Shown here one piece after another: positions 13,696-20,094 of a stretch of 22,103 bases of DNA. The notes under the pieces are model-generated. The model was not told the origin of the DNA. It saw nothing but the letters and a program-made list of their open reading frames with translations, and did no database searches. Made by a program: the position numbers and the translations under genes. The first letter of the stretch is position 1, and every line of letters starts with the position of its first letter. Origin of the DNA: a virus; the IMG/VR virus record IMGVR_UViG_3300008259_002068, positions 1 through 22,103 of that record; one strand, given 5' to 3'.

Positions 13696-13878
13696 ATGCA
13701 CACAGTTTTTGTAGTACAAGCACAAGGGTTTGGAGACGACGAGGCGGCGTTTTATAACATCGCAGCCTTTAGTAAAAGACAGCTCGCAGACACCTATGTC
13801 TCAGATCTACAGCAGCAGGACGCAGCAGACGACAACGATTTTGTATACAGCATAGACGAAATAACCCTACAGGCCTAA
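13696..13878 (+). CDS. Small acidic unknown protein (60 aa)
   Basis: The protein begins MHTVFVVQAQGFGDDEAAFY and has a glutamine- and aspartate-rich segment, LQQQDAADDNDF, near its middle. It is soluble and strongly acidic, a trait of phage proteins that mimic DNA or bind polymerase, though nothing proves either. Two ATGs (13693, 13696) are adjacent; I chose 13696 because AAGGAG then lies five bases upstream, as in the other GGAGCG-led genes. It is transcribed alone. Confidence 0.65.
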   Translation: MHTVFVVQAQGFGDDEAAFYNIAAFSKRQLADTYVSDLQQQDAADDNDFVYSIDEITLQA

Positions 13879-13893
13879 GGGCTTTTCGTTTGG

Positions 13894-13922
13894 TTGACAG
13901 ATTGGCACTGTGATCGTATACT
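13894..13922 (+). promoter_or_regulatory. Sigma-70 promoter, probable leaderless mRNA
   Basis: TTGACA (13894-13899), 17 bp, TATACT (13917-13922). The ATGATG of the GIY-YIG gene begins six bases after the -10; an earlier in-frame ATG at 13923 abuts the -10 and would not be transcribed. Confidence 0.8.
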
Positions 13923-13928
13923 ATGCAT

Positions 13929-14252
13929 ATGATGAAAAAGAAACGTTCAGATCGCAATCACGTTATATACATGATTGTAGGCCCCCAGGGCTCATACATT
14001 GGTGTCACAGCTAAGACGGAAACCACAGTGCTGAAGAGCATACGTGCCCGAGTAGCCAAACACTACTATAGGGCCAAAACAGAAACCCGGCAGTGGGCCC
14101 TGTGCACACTGTTACGGGGCTACGAGTCAAAAGACGAGATAGATGTTCGCGTCTTAGAGATCGTCCGCGGCAAGTCAGCGGCACATGCTCGCGAGCGTGA
14201 ATTAATCCGTGAACTCAATCCATTCTACAACACAGACAAGAGAGGTGCATGA
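13929..14252 (+). CDS. GIY-YIG-family protein, probable small nuclease (107 aa)
   Basis: The protein shows the GIY-YIG outline. HVIYMIVGPQGSYIGVT (11-27) is the IY...YIG pair, followed by RARVAKHYYRAK with the conserved Arg and His, and ARERELIRELNPFYN (86-100) with the catalytic-type Glu and the closing L-P--N motif. The first half-motif reads IYM rather than GIY, a variation common in the family. GIY-YIG enzymes cut DNA as homing endonucleases, repair nucleases or restriction enzymes. Standing alone and small, it may act in phage DNA processing or mobility. It begins a three-gene unit with the genes at 14252 and 14559. Confidence 0.75.
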   Translation: MMKKKRSDRNHVIYMIVGPQGSYIGVTAKTETTVLKSIRARVAKHYYRAKTETRQWALCTLLRGYESKDEIDVRVLEIVRGKSAAHARERELIRELNPFYNTDKRGA

Positions 14253-14557
14253 TGTGGTACGTATACGACAAGAGATCTACAGCGATCGTGAAAAGCTATA
14301 AGACACACCCAGCAGCACAGGCCGCGATCACCCGTGCACATAAGAAGTATGCAAGGGCGTTTCCCTACGTGCCGGGCAGCAATGCCCACGAAGATGATCC
14401 CCTGTTTTGGATGGCCGCTGCGGACTCACAGTACTATCATCTGATGATTGAACGTAAGAAGACTGTAAAGAACCTCATGACGGGCAAAGACGTGGAGATC
14501 TCTGTTAACACTCCCCGTAGTTGCGACCCTAGTTCAGAACTCTATTGGAGCATGTAA
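14252..14557 (+). CDS. Conserved phage protein (101 aa)
   Basis: The protein begins MWYVYDKRSTAIVKSYKTHP and ends with KNLMTGKDVEISVNTPRSCD and then SSELYWSM. This start and end are recalled from a family of small proteins in large phages with no known function. It is basic and probably alpha/beta. Adjacent ATGs at 14249 and 14252 overlap the previous stop; GAGG lies six bases before 14252, which I prefer. It ends one base before the next gene. Confidence 0.75.
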   Translation: MWYVYDKRSTAIVKSYKTHPAAQAAITRAHKKYARAFPYVPGSNAHEDDPLFWMAAADSQYYHLMIERKKTVKNLMTGKDVEISVNTPRSCDPSSELYWSM

Positions 14558-14558
14558 T

Positions 14559-15050
14559 ATGGAATCAGTGGTACTCAAAGGCGAAGACTTCAAGACTGTG
14601 CACAACACCCTCTGCGAGCTGCGTTCAGTACAGCAGCAGCTCTGTGGGGTGGTCAATGATCGTGTCTTAGATCAGATCACAGCAGCGATCAGAGGATTTG
14701 AGCTGGGTCTCAGGGATGCCTACGATCAGGACTCAGCAGCGTTTGAACGCAAGAGCGAACACTACGAGCAACTGAGAACAGAGCTAGGGCTCCGCAGCAT
14801 CTGGAGCATCTACTCAGTGTCAGATCTCCGTAAGTCGCATCCCTACACAGCAGCACGTGAGATCTGCTATCGCGACCATTGGGGCGAAGCAGCAGTCTAT
14901 GAGACCATCAATGGGCCCACGTGGGCTGACCTCTTTCAAGCTGCGGATCATGCTATCCGTAGATCGGGCGACGGGCATCATGTGTTCATTGAGAGCTTTG
15001 AGCCTGTGGCAGATCAGCCACGGCAACTGAGGTTGACAACTGGGTCCTAA
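14559..15050 (+). CDS. Conserved phage protein of unknown function (163 aa)
   Basis: The N-terminal half (MESVVLKGEDFKTVHNTLCE...) is helical, probably a coiled coil. The C-terminal half has SIYSVSDLRKSHPYTAAREI, then WGEAAVYETINGPTWADLFQ and HHVFIESFEP, which recur in small phage proteins of unknown role. It is soluble. It starts one base after the preceding stop. Its last codons contain the promoter of the next gene, whose -35 begins at 15033. Confidence 0.75.
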   Translation: MESVVLKGEDFKTVHNTLCELRSVQQQLCGVVNDRVLDQITAAIRGFELGLRDAYDQDSAAFERKSEHYEQLRTELGLRSIWSIYSVSDLRKSHPYTAAREICYRDHWGEAAVYETINGPTWADLFQAADHAIRRSGDGHHVFIESFEPVADQPRQLRLTTGS

Positions 15051-15061
15051 AACTGTATAAT
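15033..15061 (+). promoter_or_regulatory. Perfect consensus sigma-70 promoter
   Basis: TTGACA (15033-15038), 17 bp, TATAAT (15056-15061), overlapping the end of the preceding gene. The stretch AATATGCACATAGTAAGG (15059-15076) is repeated exactly at 18080-18097. Confidence 0.85.
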
Positions 15062-15110
15062 ATGCACATAGTAAGGGAATGAGCCCTGCTATAACAACTA
15101 GGAGCGAAGC

Positions 15111-15464
15111 ATGGAACAAGCACAACGCGAGTATTTTGTCCGCCGTCTTAACGAGATCGCCGCGGAAAAGATCCAATCTAAAGCACAAGAACTGTTTGGC
15201 CCTACTGGCCGTCCAGAACAGCCTACATGGGGCATGGTGTTTGAGGGCATCGCTAGCGGCGAGATTACCCTTAAAGAAGAAAAGCGGGATTACACTGGTC
15301 CCTACTTGAACCCTAGCGATGTAGTGTGGCCTGCTATGGAAGCAAAGGTCGCAGAGCTGGCGGAATACCGCAAGCGTGTGGAAGCAGACAAGCAACGGGC
15401 TATGGATCGCTGCATGCTGGACACTGACGCACAGAAAGCCCTTGACGTGTTCCAGGGTATTTAA
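15111..15464 (+). CDS. Unknown phage protein (117 aa)
   Basis: The protein begins MEQAQREYFVRRLNEIAAEK and is helical and charged, with a central segment DYTGPYLNPSDVVWPAMEAK and a coiled-coil-like C-terminus. AGGAG lies six bases before the ATG. It has its own promoter and a leader of about 40 bases. I do not recognise a function. Confidence 0.75.
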   Translation: MEQAQREYFVRRLNEIAAEKIQSKAQELFGPTGRPEQPTWGMVFEGIASGEITLKEEKRDYTGPYLNPSDVVWPAMEAKVAELAEYRKRVEADKQRAMDRCMLDTDAQKALDVFQGI

Positions 15465-15469
15465 ATTGG

Positions 15470-15498
15470 TTGACAGGGCCTTCGGGCCCTGTTATACT
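15470..15498 (+). promoter_or_regulatory. Sigma-70 promoter whose spacer is a perfect hairpin
   Basis: TTGACA (15470-15475), 17 bp, TATACT (15493-15498). The whole spacer is an inverted repeat: ACAGGGCC (15473-15480), loop TTCG, GGCCCTGT (15485-15492). The hairpin lies just after the stop of the preceding gene and might also slow read-through. Confidence 0.85.
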
Positions 15499-15528
15499 GT
15501 AGGCTAAGTTAACAACACGGAGCGAACT

Positions 15529-15975
15529 ATGGGAACACGATCACTAGTGGGTGTCATGCACGGCACCGTATGTAAATCAGTCTACTGCCACTACGATGGC
15601 TATCTCAGCTACACAGGCGAGATCCTTAACAAGCACTATGACAGCACCCTAGCCAATGCCCTAGTAGCACGTGGAGACAACAGTGGTGTCAAGCCCACCC
15701 TAGACGAAATCAGCTTCTACGAAGATCGTCAGACAGAGGGCGAGGATGTCAAAGAGTTCATTAACAGCACTCCTTGGCAGGTAGCACACACCTTTGACGA
15801 GTTCCTCGATCAGGTTCATGGCTGCTGTGCCGAGTACTACTACGTGATGAAAGAGGGTGTTTGGTATGCGGGTGCGGTCTATGACACGCCCGGGCTAGCC
15901 AAAGGCAAATTGGTTCCGTTGGAAGAGGCCCTGGCCCAGCTGGCCATAGAGCAGCTGATCGCAGACGAATCATAA
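15529..15975 (+). CDS. Conserved phage protein, MGTRS family (148 aa)
   Basis: The protein begins MGTRSLVGVMHGTVCKSVYC and continues HYDGYLSYTGEILNKHY, a start widespread in phage proteins of unknown function (MGTRS, then Y-CHWDGY). The middle is acidic and the end helical. GGAG lies six bases before the ATG. It is transcribed from its own promoter. After the stop, ACCCTA (15975-15980) and TAGGGT (15988-15993) form a weak hairpin without a T run. Confidence 0.8.
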   Translation: MGTRSLVGVMHGTVCKSVYCHYDGYLSYTGEILNKHYDSTLANALVARGDNSGVKPTLDEISFYEDRQTEGEDVKEFINSTPWQVAHTFDEFLDQVHGCCAEYYYVMKEGVWYAGAVYDTPGLAKGKLVPLEEALAQLAIEQLIADES

Positions 15976-16008
15976 CCCTACAGGTTATAGGGTCATCCAA
16001 AATAACAG

Positions 16009-16037
16009 TTGACAGGGTGGCCAGGATTTGCTATACT
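16009..16037 (+). promoter_or_regulatory. Sigma-70 promoter for the AAA+ operon
   Basis: TTGACA (16009-16014), 17 bp, TATACT (16032-16037), 30 bases before the ATG at 16068. It probably drives 16068-17585. Confidence 0.85.
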
Positions 16038-16067
16038 AGCGGTATGTTAACACAAACAGGAGCGGAA

Positions 16068-17171
16068 ATGTATATTACTTTCACCGAGGGCTATTACAAC
16101 ATCAAGGGCCAGCCCACTAATGTTGCAGGTATGACTTTTAAACTAGTAGAAGACTACAAAGTAGCCAAAAGTGGCGAAGGATATGTCACAGTAGAGGGCG
16201 GGGGTAATCCTGGCTTCCCGGATCGCAACATCCGTATCAAATGTTCGCAGGGTGCCTACAATGTTGCGGGCTCTGCTAAACCCATTCCACAAGGTGTAAC
16301 CATGCTCCAAGCACTGAAGAAGCCAGCCAAAGCAGGCGATGCTGTGGTCACTGATATGACCCAGATCAAAGTGCCAGATCAAGCTGTAGCACACGAGACC
16401 GATGCCGAGATCATCGAGCGTACTCGTCTGCGTTTTGAGATCCTCAAGGACATGACCAAAGCAGTCAAAGGCGGCGATGTCCGTGCTATGATTGTCACAG
16501 GCCCTCCAGGTGTGGGTAAGAGCTTTGGTGTTGAAGAAGTACTAAGCAAGGACGATCTGTTCAATACCCTGGGCGAGCGTAAGCCACGCTATGAGATCGT
16601 CAAAGGTGCTATGAGTGCCATTGGCTTGTACAAGAAGCTCTACGAGTTCTCAGACGCTAAAAACATCCTTGTGTTCGACGACTGTGACAGCATCCTTTTG
16701 GACGACATTGCTCTTAATATTTTGAAGGCAGCTCTGGACAGTTCCAAGAAGCGTACTATCAGCTGGAACACTGACAGCCGTTTGCTACGCTCTGAGGGCA
16801 TCCCAGACAAGTTTGAGTTCAAGGGTGGTGCTATCTTTATCACTAACTTGAAGTTTGAGAATGTGCGAAGCAAGAAGCTTCAAGAGCACTTGGCGGCTTT
16901 GGAATCACGCTGTCACTATATCGATCTGCGTATGGACACTGATCGCGAGAAGGTCCTGCGTATCAAGCAGATCGTCAAAGACGGCATGTTGGATAGCTAC
17001 GAAATGGAAGATGTAGCTCGCGACGAGGTTGTGGACTTCATCGAAGCCAATCGTGCTACCATGCGTGAATTGAGTCTGCGTACTGTTTTGAAGGTAGCGG
17101 ATCTGCGTAAGAGCTTCCCTACTAACTGGCAGAACATGGCTCGTGTAACTGTTATGAAGGGAGCTTATTAA
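16068..17171 (+). CDS. AAA+ ATPase (367 aa)
   Basis: The ATPase core is clear: Walker A GPPGVGKS (145-152), Walker B ILVFDDCD (200-207), sensor-1 GAIFITN ending at Asn260, and a likely arginine finger at Arg281 in ESRCHYIDL. A C-terminal lid helix carries RELSLRTVLKVADLR. The first 110 residues form a separate beta-rich domain (MYITFTEGYYNIKGQ...). Proteins of this type occur in marine phages; a helicase-loader, remodelling or DNA-partition role is possible but not shown. It differs from the MoxR ATPase at 18828. AGGAG lies before the ATG at 16068; an in-frame ATG at 16017 lies inside the promoter. It heads an operon with the GcrA-like gene. Confidence 0.87.
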   Translation: MYITFTEGYYNIKGQPTNVAGMTFKLVEDYKVAKSGEGYVTVEGGGNPGFPDRNIRIKCSQGAYNVAGSAKPIPQGVTMLQALKKPAKAGDAVVTDMTQIKVPDQAVAHETDAEIIERTRLRFEILKDMTKAVKGGDVRAMIVTGPPGVGKSFGVEEVLSKDDLFNTLGERKPRYEIVKGAMSAIGLYKKLYEFSDAKNILVFDDCDSILLDDIALNILKAALDSSKKRTISWNTDSRLLRSEGIPDKFEFKGGAIFITNLKFENVRSKKLQEHLAALESRCHYIDLRMDTDREKVLRIKQIVKDGMLDSYEMEDVARDEVVDFIEANRATMRELSLRTVLKVADLRKSFPTNWQNMARVTVMKGAY

Positions 17172-17172
17172 T

Positions 17173-17397
17173 ATGGAGTGCCAGTATATTGGTAAGGAAC
17201 AGGACCCCCGAAAGGGGCCTGTGACCTACTGTGGTGCCAAGACCATAGAGGGTAAGAGCTATTGTCATGAGCACTACTACGTGATCTATCAACGAGGCAG
17301 TGCCCCTAGTGGCAAGAAGAAGGAAAAGGCCATTGACGCTGAGCTCGAACAACTTAAACGACAGCAAGAAATAGATGAATTGGAGTCTCTAGAATGA
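17173..17397 (+). CDS. GcrA-like small zinc-binding-type protein (74 aa)
   Basis: The N-terminal 45 residues carry Cys3, Cys20 in VTYCGAKTIEG, and Cys31-x2-His34 in SYCHEHYYVIYQRG. This pattern matches the C-terminal part of GcrA, an alphaproteobacterial regulator that binds sigma-70 in RNA polymerase and acts at CcrM-methylated promoters. The DNA-binding N-terminal domain of GcrA is absent; instead a charged coiled-coil tail follows (LEQLKRQQEIDELESLE). It could bind host sigma-70, but similarity over so short a stretch is suggestive only. It starts one base after the AAA+ stop and its own stop overlaps the next ATG. Confidence 0.65.
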   Translation: MECQYIGKEQDPRKGPVTYCGAKTIEGKSYCHEHYYVIYQRGSAPSGKKKEKAIDAELEQLKRQQEIDELESLE

Positions 17398-17585
17398 AAA
17401 GCCTACTGACTATTATCGCATTCGCTGCCCTGATCGTAATCCTAGTAGTGGCTGGGCCACTGCTGGTGATCTGGGCATTGAATACCCTGTTCCCCGCGTT
17501 GGCTATTCCTTACACGGGTTGGACATGGTTAGCCGCTCTTATTTTGGGTGCGGCAGTTGGTCCTAACATCAAGTACAAACGGTAA
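17394..17585 (+). CDS. Small membrane protein (63 aa)
   Basis: The protein has two membrane segments, LLTIIAFAALIVILVVAG (4-21) and a second around residues 42-56 (GWTWLAALILGAAVG), joined by ALNTLFPALAIPYT, and a basic tail. Proteins with the NTLFPALAIPYT segment recur in marine phages, with no known role. The ATG overlaps the preceding TGA (ATGA), so translation is coupled. Confidence 0.75.
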   Translation: MKSLLTIIAFAALIVILVVAGPLLVIWALNTLFPALAIPYTGWTWLAALILGAAVGPNIKYKR

Positions 17586-17594
17586 GATTCGTTG

Positions 17595-17623
17595 TTGACT
17601 TATGTTTTGGATCATTGTATAAT
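17595..17623 (+). promoter_or_regulatory. Sigma-70 promoter for the DNA-binding protein gene
   Basis: TTGACT (17595-17600), 17 bp, TATAAT (17618-17623), 54 bases before the ATG. Confidence 0.85.
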
Positions 17624-17631
17624 GTTTATAC

Positions 17632-17664
17632 GCTGATAGGATATCAGCTTTAATTTAAATTAAA
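17632..17664 (+). promoter_or_regulatory. Leader hairpin and AT palindrome, possible operator
   Basis: GCTGATA (17632-17638) pairs with TATCAGC (17642-17648) around GGA. Directly after lies the perfect 16-base palindrome TTTAATTTAAATTAAA (17649-17664). Both precede the ribosome site of a DNA-binding protein gene, so autoregulation or mRNA stabilisation is plausible. Confidence 0.45.
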
Positions 17665-17677
17665 GGAAAACACACAG

Positions 17678-17953
17678 ATGAAATATCAATACTCTAAAGA
17701 AACAAAGACTTTCAAACTTCAACAAGCACTACAAGGTGGTGACGTTATTACTGCTAGCCAAGCAGAAAAGCGTTTCGGTATCAAGAACATTGGTGCTGAA
17801 GTAAGCCGTATCCGTCAAAACGGTTACGCTGTATTCACCAAGAACCGTACAGCTGGTAACGGTGTGAAGGTCACTGAGTATGTGATGGGCAATGCTAGCC
17901 GTGAGATCGTTGCTCTTGGCTACAAAGCTAAATCGCTTGGTATCACTCTTTAA
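17678..17953 (+). CDS. Winged-helix-type phage DNA-binding protein (91 aa)
   Basis: The protein begins MKYQYSKETKTFKLQQALQG and contains a helix-turn-helix-like stretch ITASQAEKRFGIKNIGAEVS (25-44), followed by RIRQNGYAVFTKNRTAG, which looks like the wing. The end reads SREIVALGYKAKSLGITL. This pattern is common in small marine phage proteins, thought to be DNA-binding; I know of no proven target. Its leader, hairpin, palindrome and strong terminator make it a well-insulated single-gene unit, suggesting high expression. Codon choice is cleaner than in its neighbours, also a sign of strong expression. Confidence 0.8.
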   Translation: MKYQYSKETKTFKLQQALQGGDVITASQAEKRFGIKNIGAEVSRIRQNGYAVFTKNRTAGNGVKVTEYVMGNASREIVALGYKAKSLGITL

Positions 17954-17999
17954 TTAGGGTTTCAAAGACCAACCGATTCGCTCCCGGGTAATCTTTGGA

Positions 18000-18028
18000 G
18001 GGTGTTGTGGAAACGCAACACCCTTTTT
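18000..18028 (+). terminator. Rho-independent terminator
   Basis: GGGTGTTG (18000-18007) pairs with CAACACCC (18016-18023) around an eight-base loop, followed by five T. It ends the DNA-binding protein transcript. Confidence 0.9.
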
Positions 18029-18053
18029 CTTTGGCCGGCACTCCCAAAACAGG

Positions 18054-18082
18054 TTGACAGGCTGGGTCCAATCTGCTAAAAT
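18054..18082 (+). promoter_or_regulatory. Sigma-70 promoter
   Basis: TTGACA (18054-18059), 17 bp, TAAAAT (18077-18082). Spacer and leader share CTGGGTCC and AATATGCACATAGTAAGG with the promoter at 15033, so one is probably a duplicate of the other. Confidence 0.8.
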
Positions 18083-18111
18083 ATGCACATAGTAAGGAAA
18101 CGGAGCGAACA

Positions 18112-18747
18112 ATGGAATTTACTGCTGATCAAGTCTGGGGATGTGCTGCAGCTGCTCAACGCATCAACGGGGGCTACTTCAAAGAGCCCGTGTATGATTT
18201 TGACGTAGATCAGAAGAACCCTGTGACCCAGGCCAACAAGCTGATGGTCAAGCAATGGCTTCGCGAGGGCAACTTCGCCCAGATCACCGAAGCCGACTAC
18301 GCTGCGGGCCGCCAAGCCCGGGATCATTTCAAATCCTATACGCTGTTGATGATCGCTGGTAAGCTCAACGAGTTCCAGCAGACTGCCTACAAGATCGCAG
18401 TCAAGGATTCGTTTACGGGCCGCGATATGTATGATTTCGCTGTGGTCAGCTGCTTGCCATCTGTAGCCTCACGCGATCAACAACGCACAGAGCTCAAGCG
18501 GGATATCTATGCTTCTGAGCAACTGACCGGTGCCGTGGGTGCTGCTGTTGTGGGGGATATCACTGTGATCAGCTCTCGCTTCAACCCTGACTACAATAAA
18601 CACAAGATCACAGCCCGTATGGGCGAGAGCTTTGTGGACTTCTGGTTCTCTAAGGAGCTAACAGGGGAGCTGAGGATCAAGGGCAAGATCAAAGCTGTCC
18701 GTGGCGATAAAACAACACAGCTCAACTATGTAAAGATCAGCGGTTGA
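18112..18747 (+). CDS. Unknown phage protein with OB-fold-like C-terminus (211 aa)
   Basis: The protein begins MEFTADQVWGCAAAAQRING and is soluble. The C-terminal third, from VGDITVISSRFNPDYN to GELRIKGKIKAVRGD and LNYVKISG, looks like the beta strands of an OB fold, a common single-strand nucleic acid binding fold. I recall related proteins in other phages and cyanobacteria without a set function. GGAG lies seven bases before the ATG. It has its own promoter. Its TGA stop lies inside the -35 of the next promoter (GGTTGACA). Confidence 0.7.
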   Translation: MEFTADQVWGCAAAAQRINGGYFKEPVYDFDVDQKNPVTQANKLMVKQWLREGNFAQITEADYAAGRQARDHFKSYTLLMIAGKLNEFQQTAYKIAVKDSFTGRDMYDFAVVSCLPSVASRDQQRTELKRDIYASEQLTGAVGAAVVGDITVISSRFNPDYNKHKITARMGESFVDFWFSKELTGELRIKGKIKAVRGDKTTQLNYVKISG

Positions 18748-18772
18748 CAGTAGTTGGGTCCGGTGCTATAAT
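18744..18772 (+). promoter_or_regulatory. Perfect consensus sigma-70 promoter for the MoxR ATPase gene
   Basis: TTGACA (18744-18749), 17 bp, TATAAT (18767-18772). The spacer shares TGGGTCC with the promoters at 15033 and 18054. The leader to the ATG at 18828 is about 50 bases, the longest here. Confidence 0.85.
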
Positions 18773-18827
18773 TTAAACACTGAGAAAGCAATTTTGTTCG
18801 TAGTTCTAACTTTAACGAGGTCTTAAA

Positions 18828-19913
18828 ATGGCAAAAGCACAAGACGTTTCCGTCCGTCAAATTGGTCCAAAGAGTGCGACCAAGTCTATCCGTAAGTCAC
18901 TGGCAGTTCGCCGCCCGGTATTCCTGTGGGGCCCTCCAGGCATTGGTAAGTCTGATCTTGTTAAGCAGATCGGTGACGAACTTGGCCGCGAAGTCATTGA
19001 CGTTCGCCTAGCATTGTGGGAACCCACCGACATCAAGGGTATTCCTTATTACAACTCCGATCAAGGCAAGATGGTTTGGGCTCCCCCTTCAGAGCTTCCT
19101 ACAGACCCAGAGTCTACTGCTATCATCTTCTTGGACGAGCTGAACTCCGCTCCTCCTGCAGTACAGGCCGCTGCCTACCAATTGATCCTTAACCGTCGTG
19201 TGGGCACCTATGTGTTGCCTAAGGGTGTTGACGTGGTTGCCGCTGGTAACCGTGAAGGTGACCGTGGTGTTACCTATCGTATGCCTGCTCCGTTGGCTAA
19301 TCGTTTCCTACACTTGGAGATGAAGGTAGACTTTGAAGACTGGCAAGACTGGGCTACGCTCAACAAGATCCACCCTGAGGTTGTGGGTTATGTAGGCTAC
19401 GCCAAGCAGGACTTGTATGACTTTGACCCTAAGTCAGCATCTAAGGCTTTCGCAACTCCTCGTTCATGGTGCTTCGTTAGCGATCTGCTCAGCGATGACG
19501 ACATCGATAACGAAACCCTTACTAACTTGGTATCGGGTGCTATTGGTGACGGCTTGGCTGTTAAGTTTATGGCTCACCGTAAGATCGCAGGCAAATTGCC
19601 TAAGGCGGAAGACATCCTCGACGGTAAGGTCAAGGATTTGAGCATCAAGGAAGTGTCTGCGATGTATTCTTTGACTGTGAGCTTGTGCTACGAGTTGAAA
19701 GACCGTGCTGAGAAGAAGACCAAGGGCTGGGATGCTATGGCTGATCGCTTCTTCCGCTACATGATGGACAATTTCCCAACTGAGTTGGTTGTGATGGGTG
19801 CCAAGACTGCTCTCAGCAATTACGACTTGCCGTTGGACGCTACAAAGATGGAATCCTTTGATGAGTTCCACAAGCGTTTTGGTAAGTATGTGTTGTCAGC
19901 AATGGAGAATTAA
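18828..19913 (+). CDS. MoxR-type AAA+ ATPase
   Basis: This 361-residue protein has Walker A GPPGIGKS (35-42), Walker B IIFLDE (99-104), sensor-1 Asn141 in AAGNREGDRG, and the arginine-finger segment PAPLANRF (153-160, Arg159). The motif order and spacing are those of MoxR ATPases, which act as chaperones or metal-insertion factors with a von Willebrand A partner (MoxR, RavA, and GvpN or NorQ types). The C-terminal 150 residues are helical. The partner is probably the HExxH/VWA protein at 20095. A GAGG ribosome site precedes the ATG. It has its own promoter and terminator, so the two proteins are made from separate transcripts. Confidence 0.92.
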   Translation: MAKAQDVSVRQIGPKSATKSIRKSLAVRRPVFLWGPPGIGKSDLVKQIGDELGREVIDVRLALWEPTDIKGIPYYNSDQGKMVWAPPSELPTDPESTAIIFLDELNSAPPAVQAAAYQLILNRRVGTYVLPKGVDVVAAGNREGDRGVTYRMPAPLANRFLHLEMKVDFEDWQDWATLNKIHPEVVGYVGYAKQDLYDFDPKSASKAFATPRSWCFVSDLLSDDDIDNETLTNLVSGAIGDGLAVKFMAHRKIAGKLPKAEDILDGKVKDLSIKEVSAMYSLTVSLCYELKDRAEKKTKGWDAMADRFFRYMMDNFPTELVVMGAKTALSNYDLPLDATKMESFDEFHKRFGKYVLSAMEN

Positions 19914-19930
19914 GACCTCGTCCATTGCTA

Positions 19931-19968
19931 GGGCTACGGGTTTCTCAGAGCTCGTAGCCCACCCTTTT
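19931..19968 (+). terminator. Terminator-like hairpin after the MoxR gene
   Basis: GGGCTACG (19931-19938) pairs with CGTAGCCC (19953-19960), followed by ACCCTTTT. The T run is short. Confidence 0.65.
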
Positions 19969-19996
19969 CCGTGCCATCTAGTCACTGGCGGAGAGT

Positions 19997-20035
19997 GCCC
20001 TTAGTGTTGTGGTATGACAACATTAGGGGCTTTTT
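19997..20035 (+). terminator. Strong rho-independent terminator before the VWA gene
   Basis: A 14-bp stem (19997-20010 with 20017-20030, two G-T pairs) around GGTATG is followed by TTTTT. With the hairpin at 19931 it forms a double terminator just upstream of the promoter at 20041. Confidence 0.9.
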
Positions 20036-20040
20036 ATTGG

Positions 20041-20069
20041 TTGACAAGGGTGCCGAGCGGTGCTATAAT
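20041..20069 (+). promoter_or_regulatory. Perfect consensus sigma-70 promoter for the VWA gene
   Basis: TTGACA (20041-20046), 17 bp, TATAAT (20064-20069). AAGGAG follows 11 bases before the ATG at 20095. Confidence 0.87.
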
Positions 20070-20094
20070 ATATACATATTAAGGAGAGCGACTA

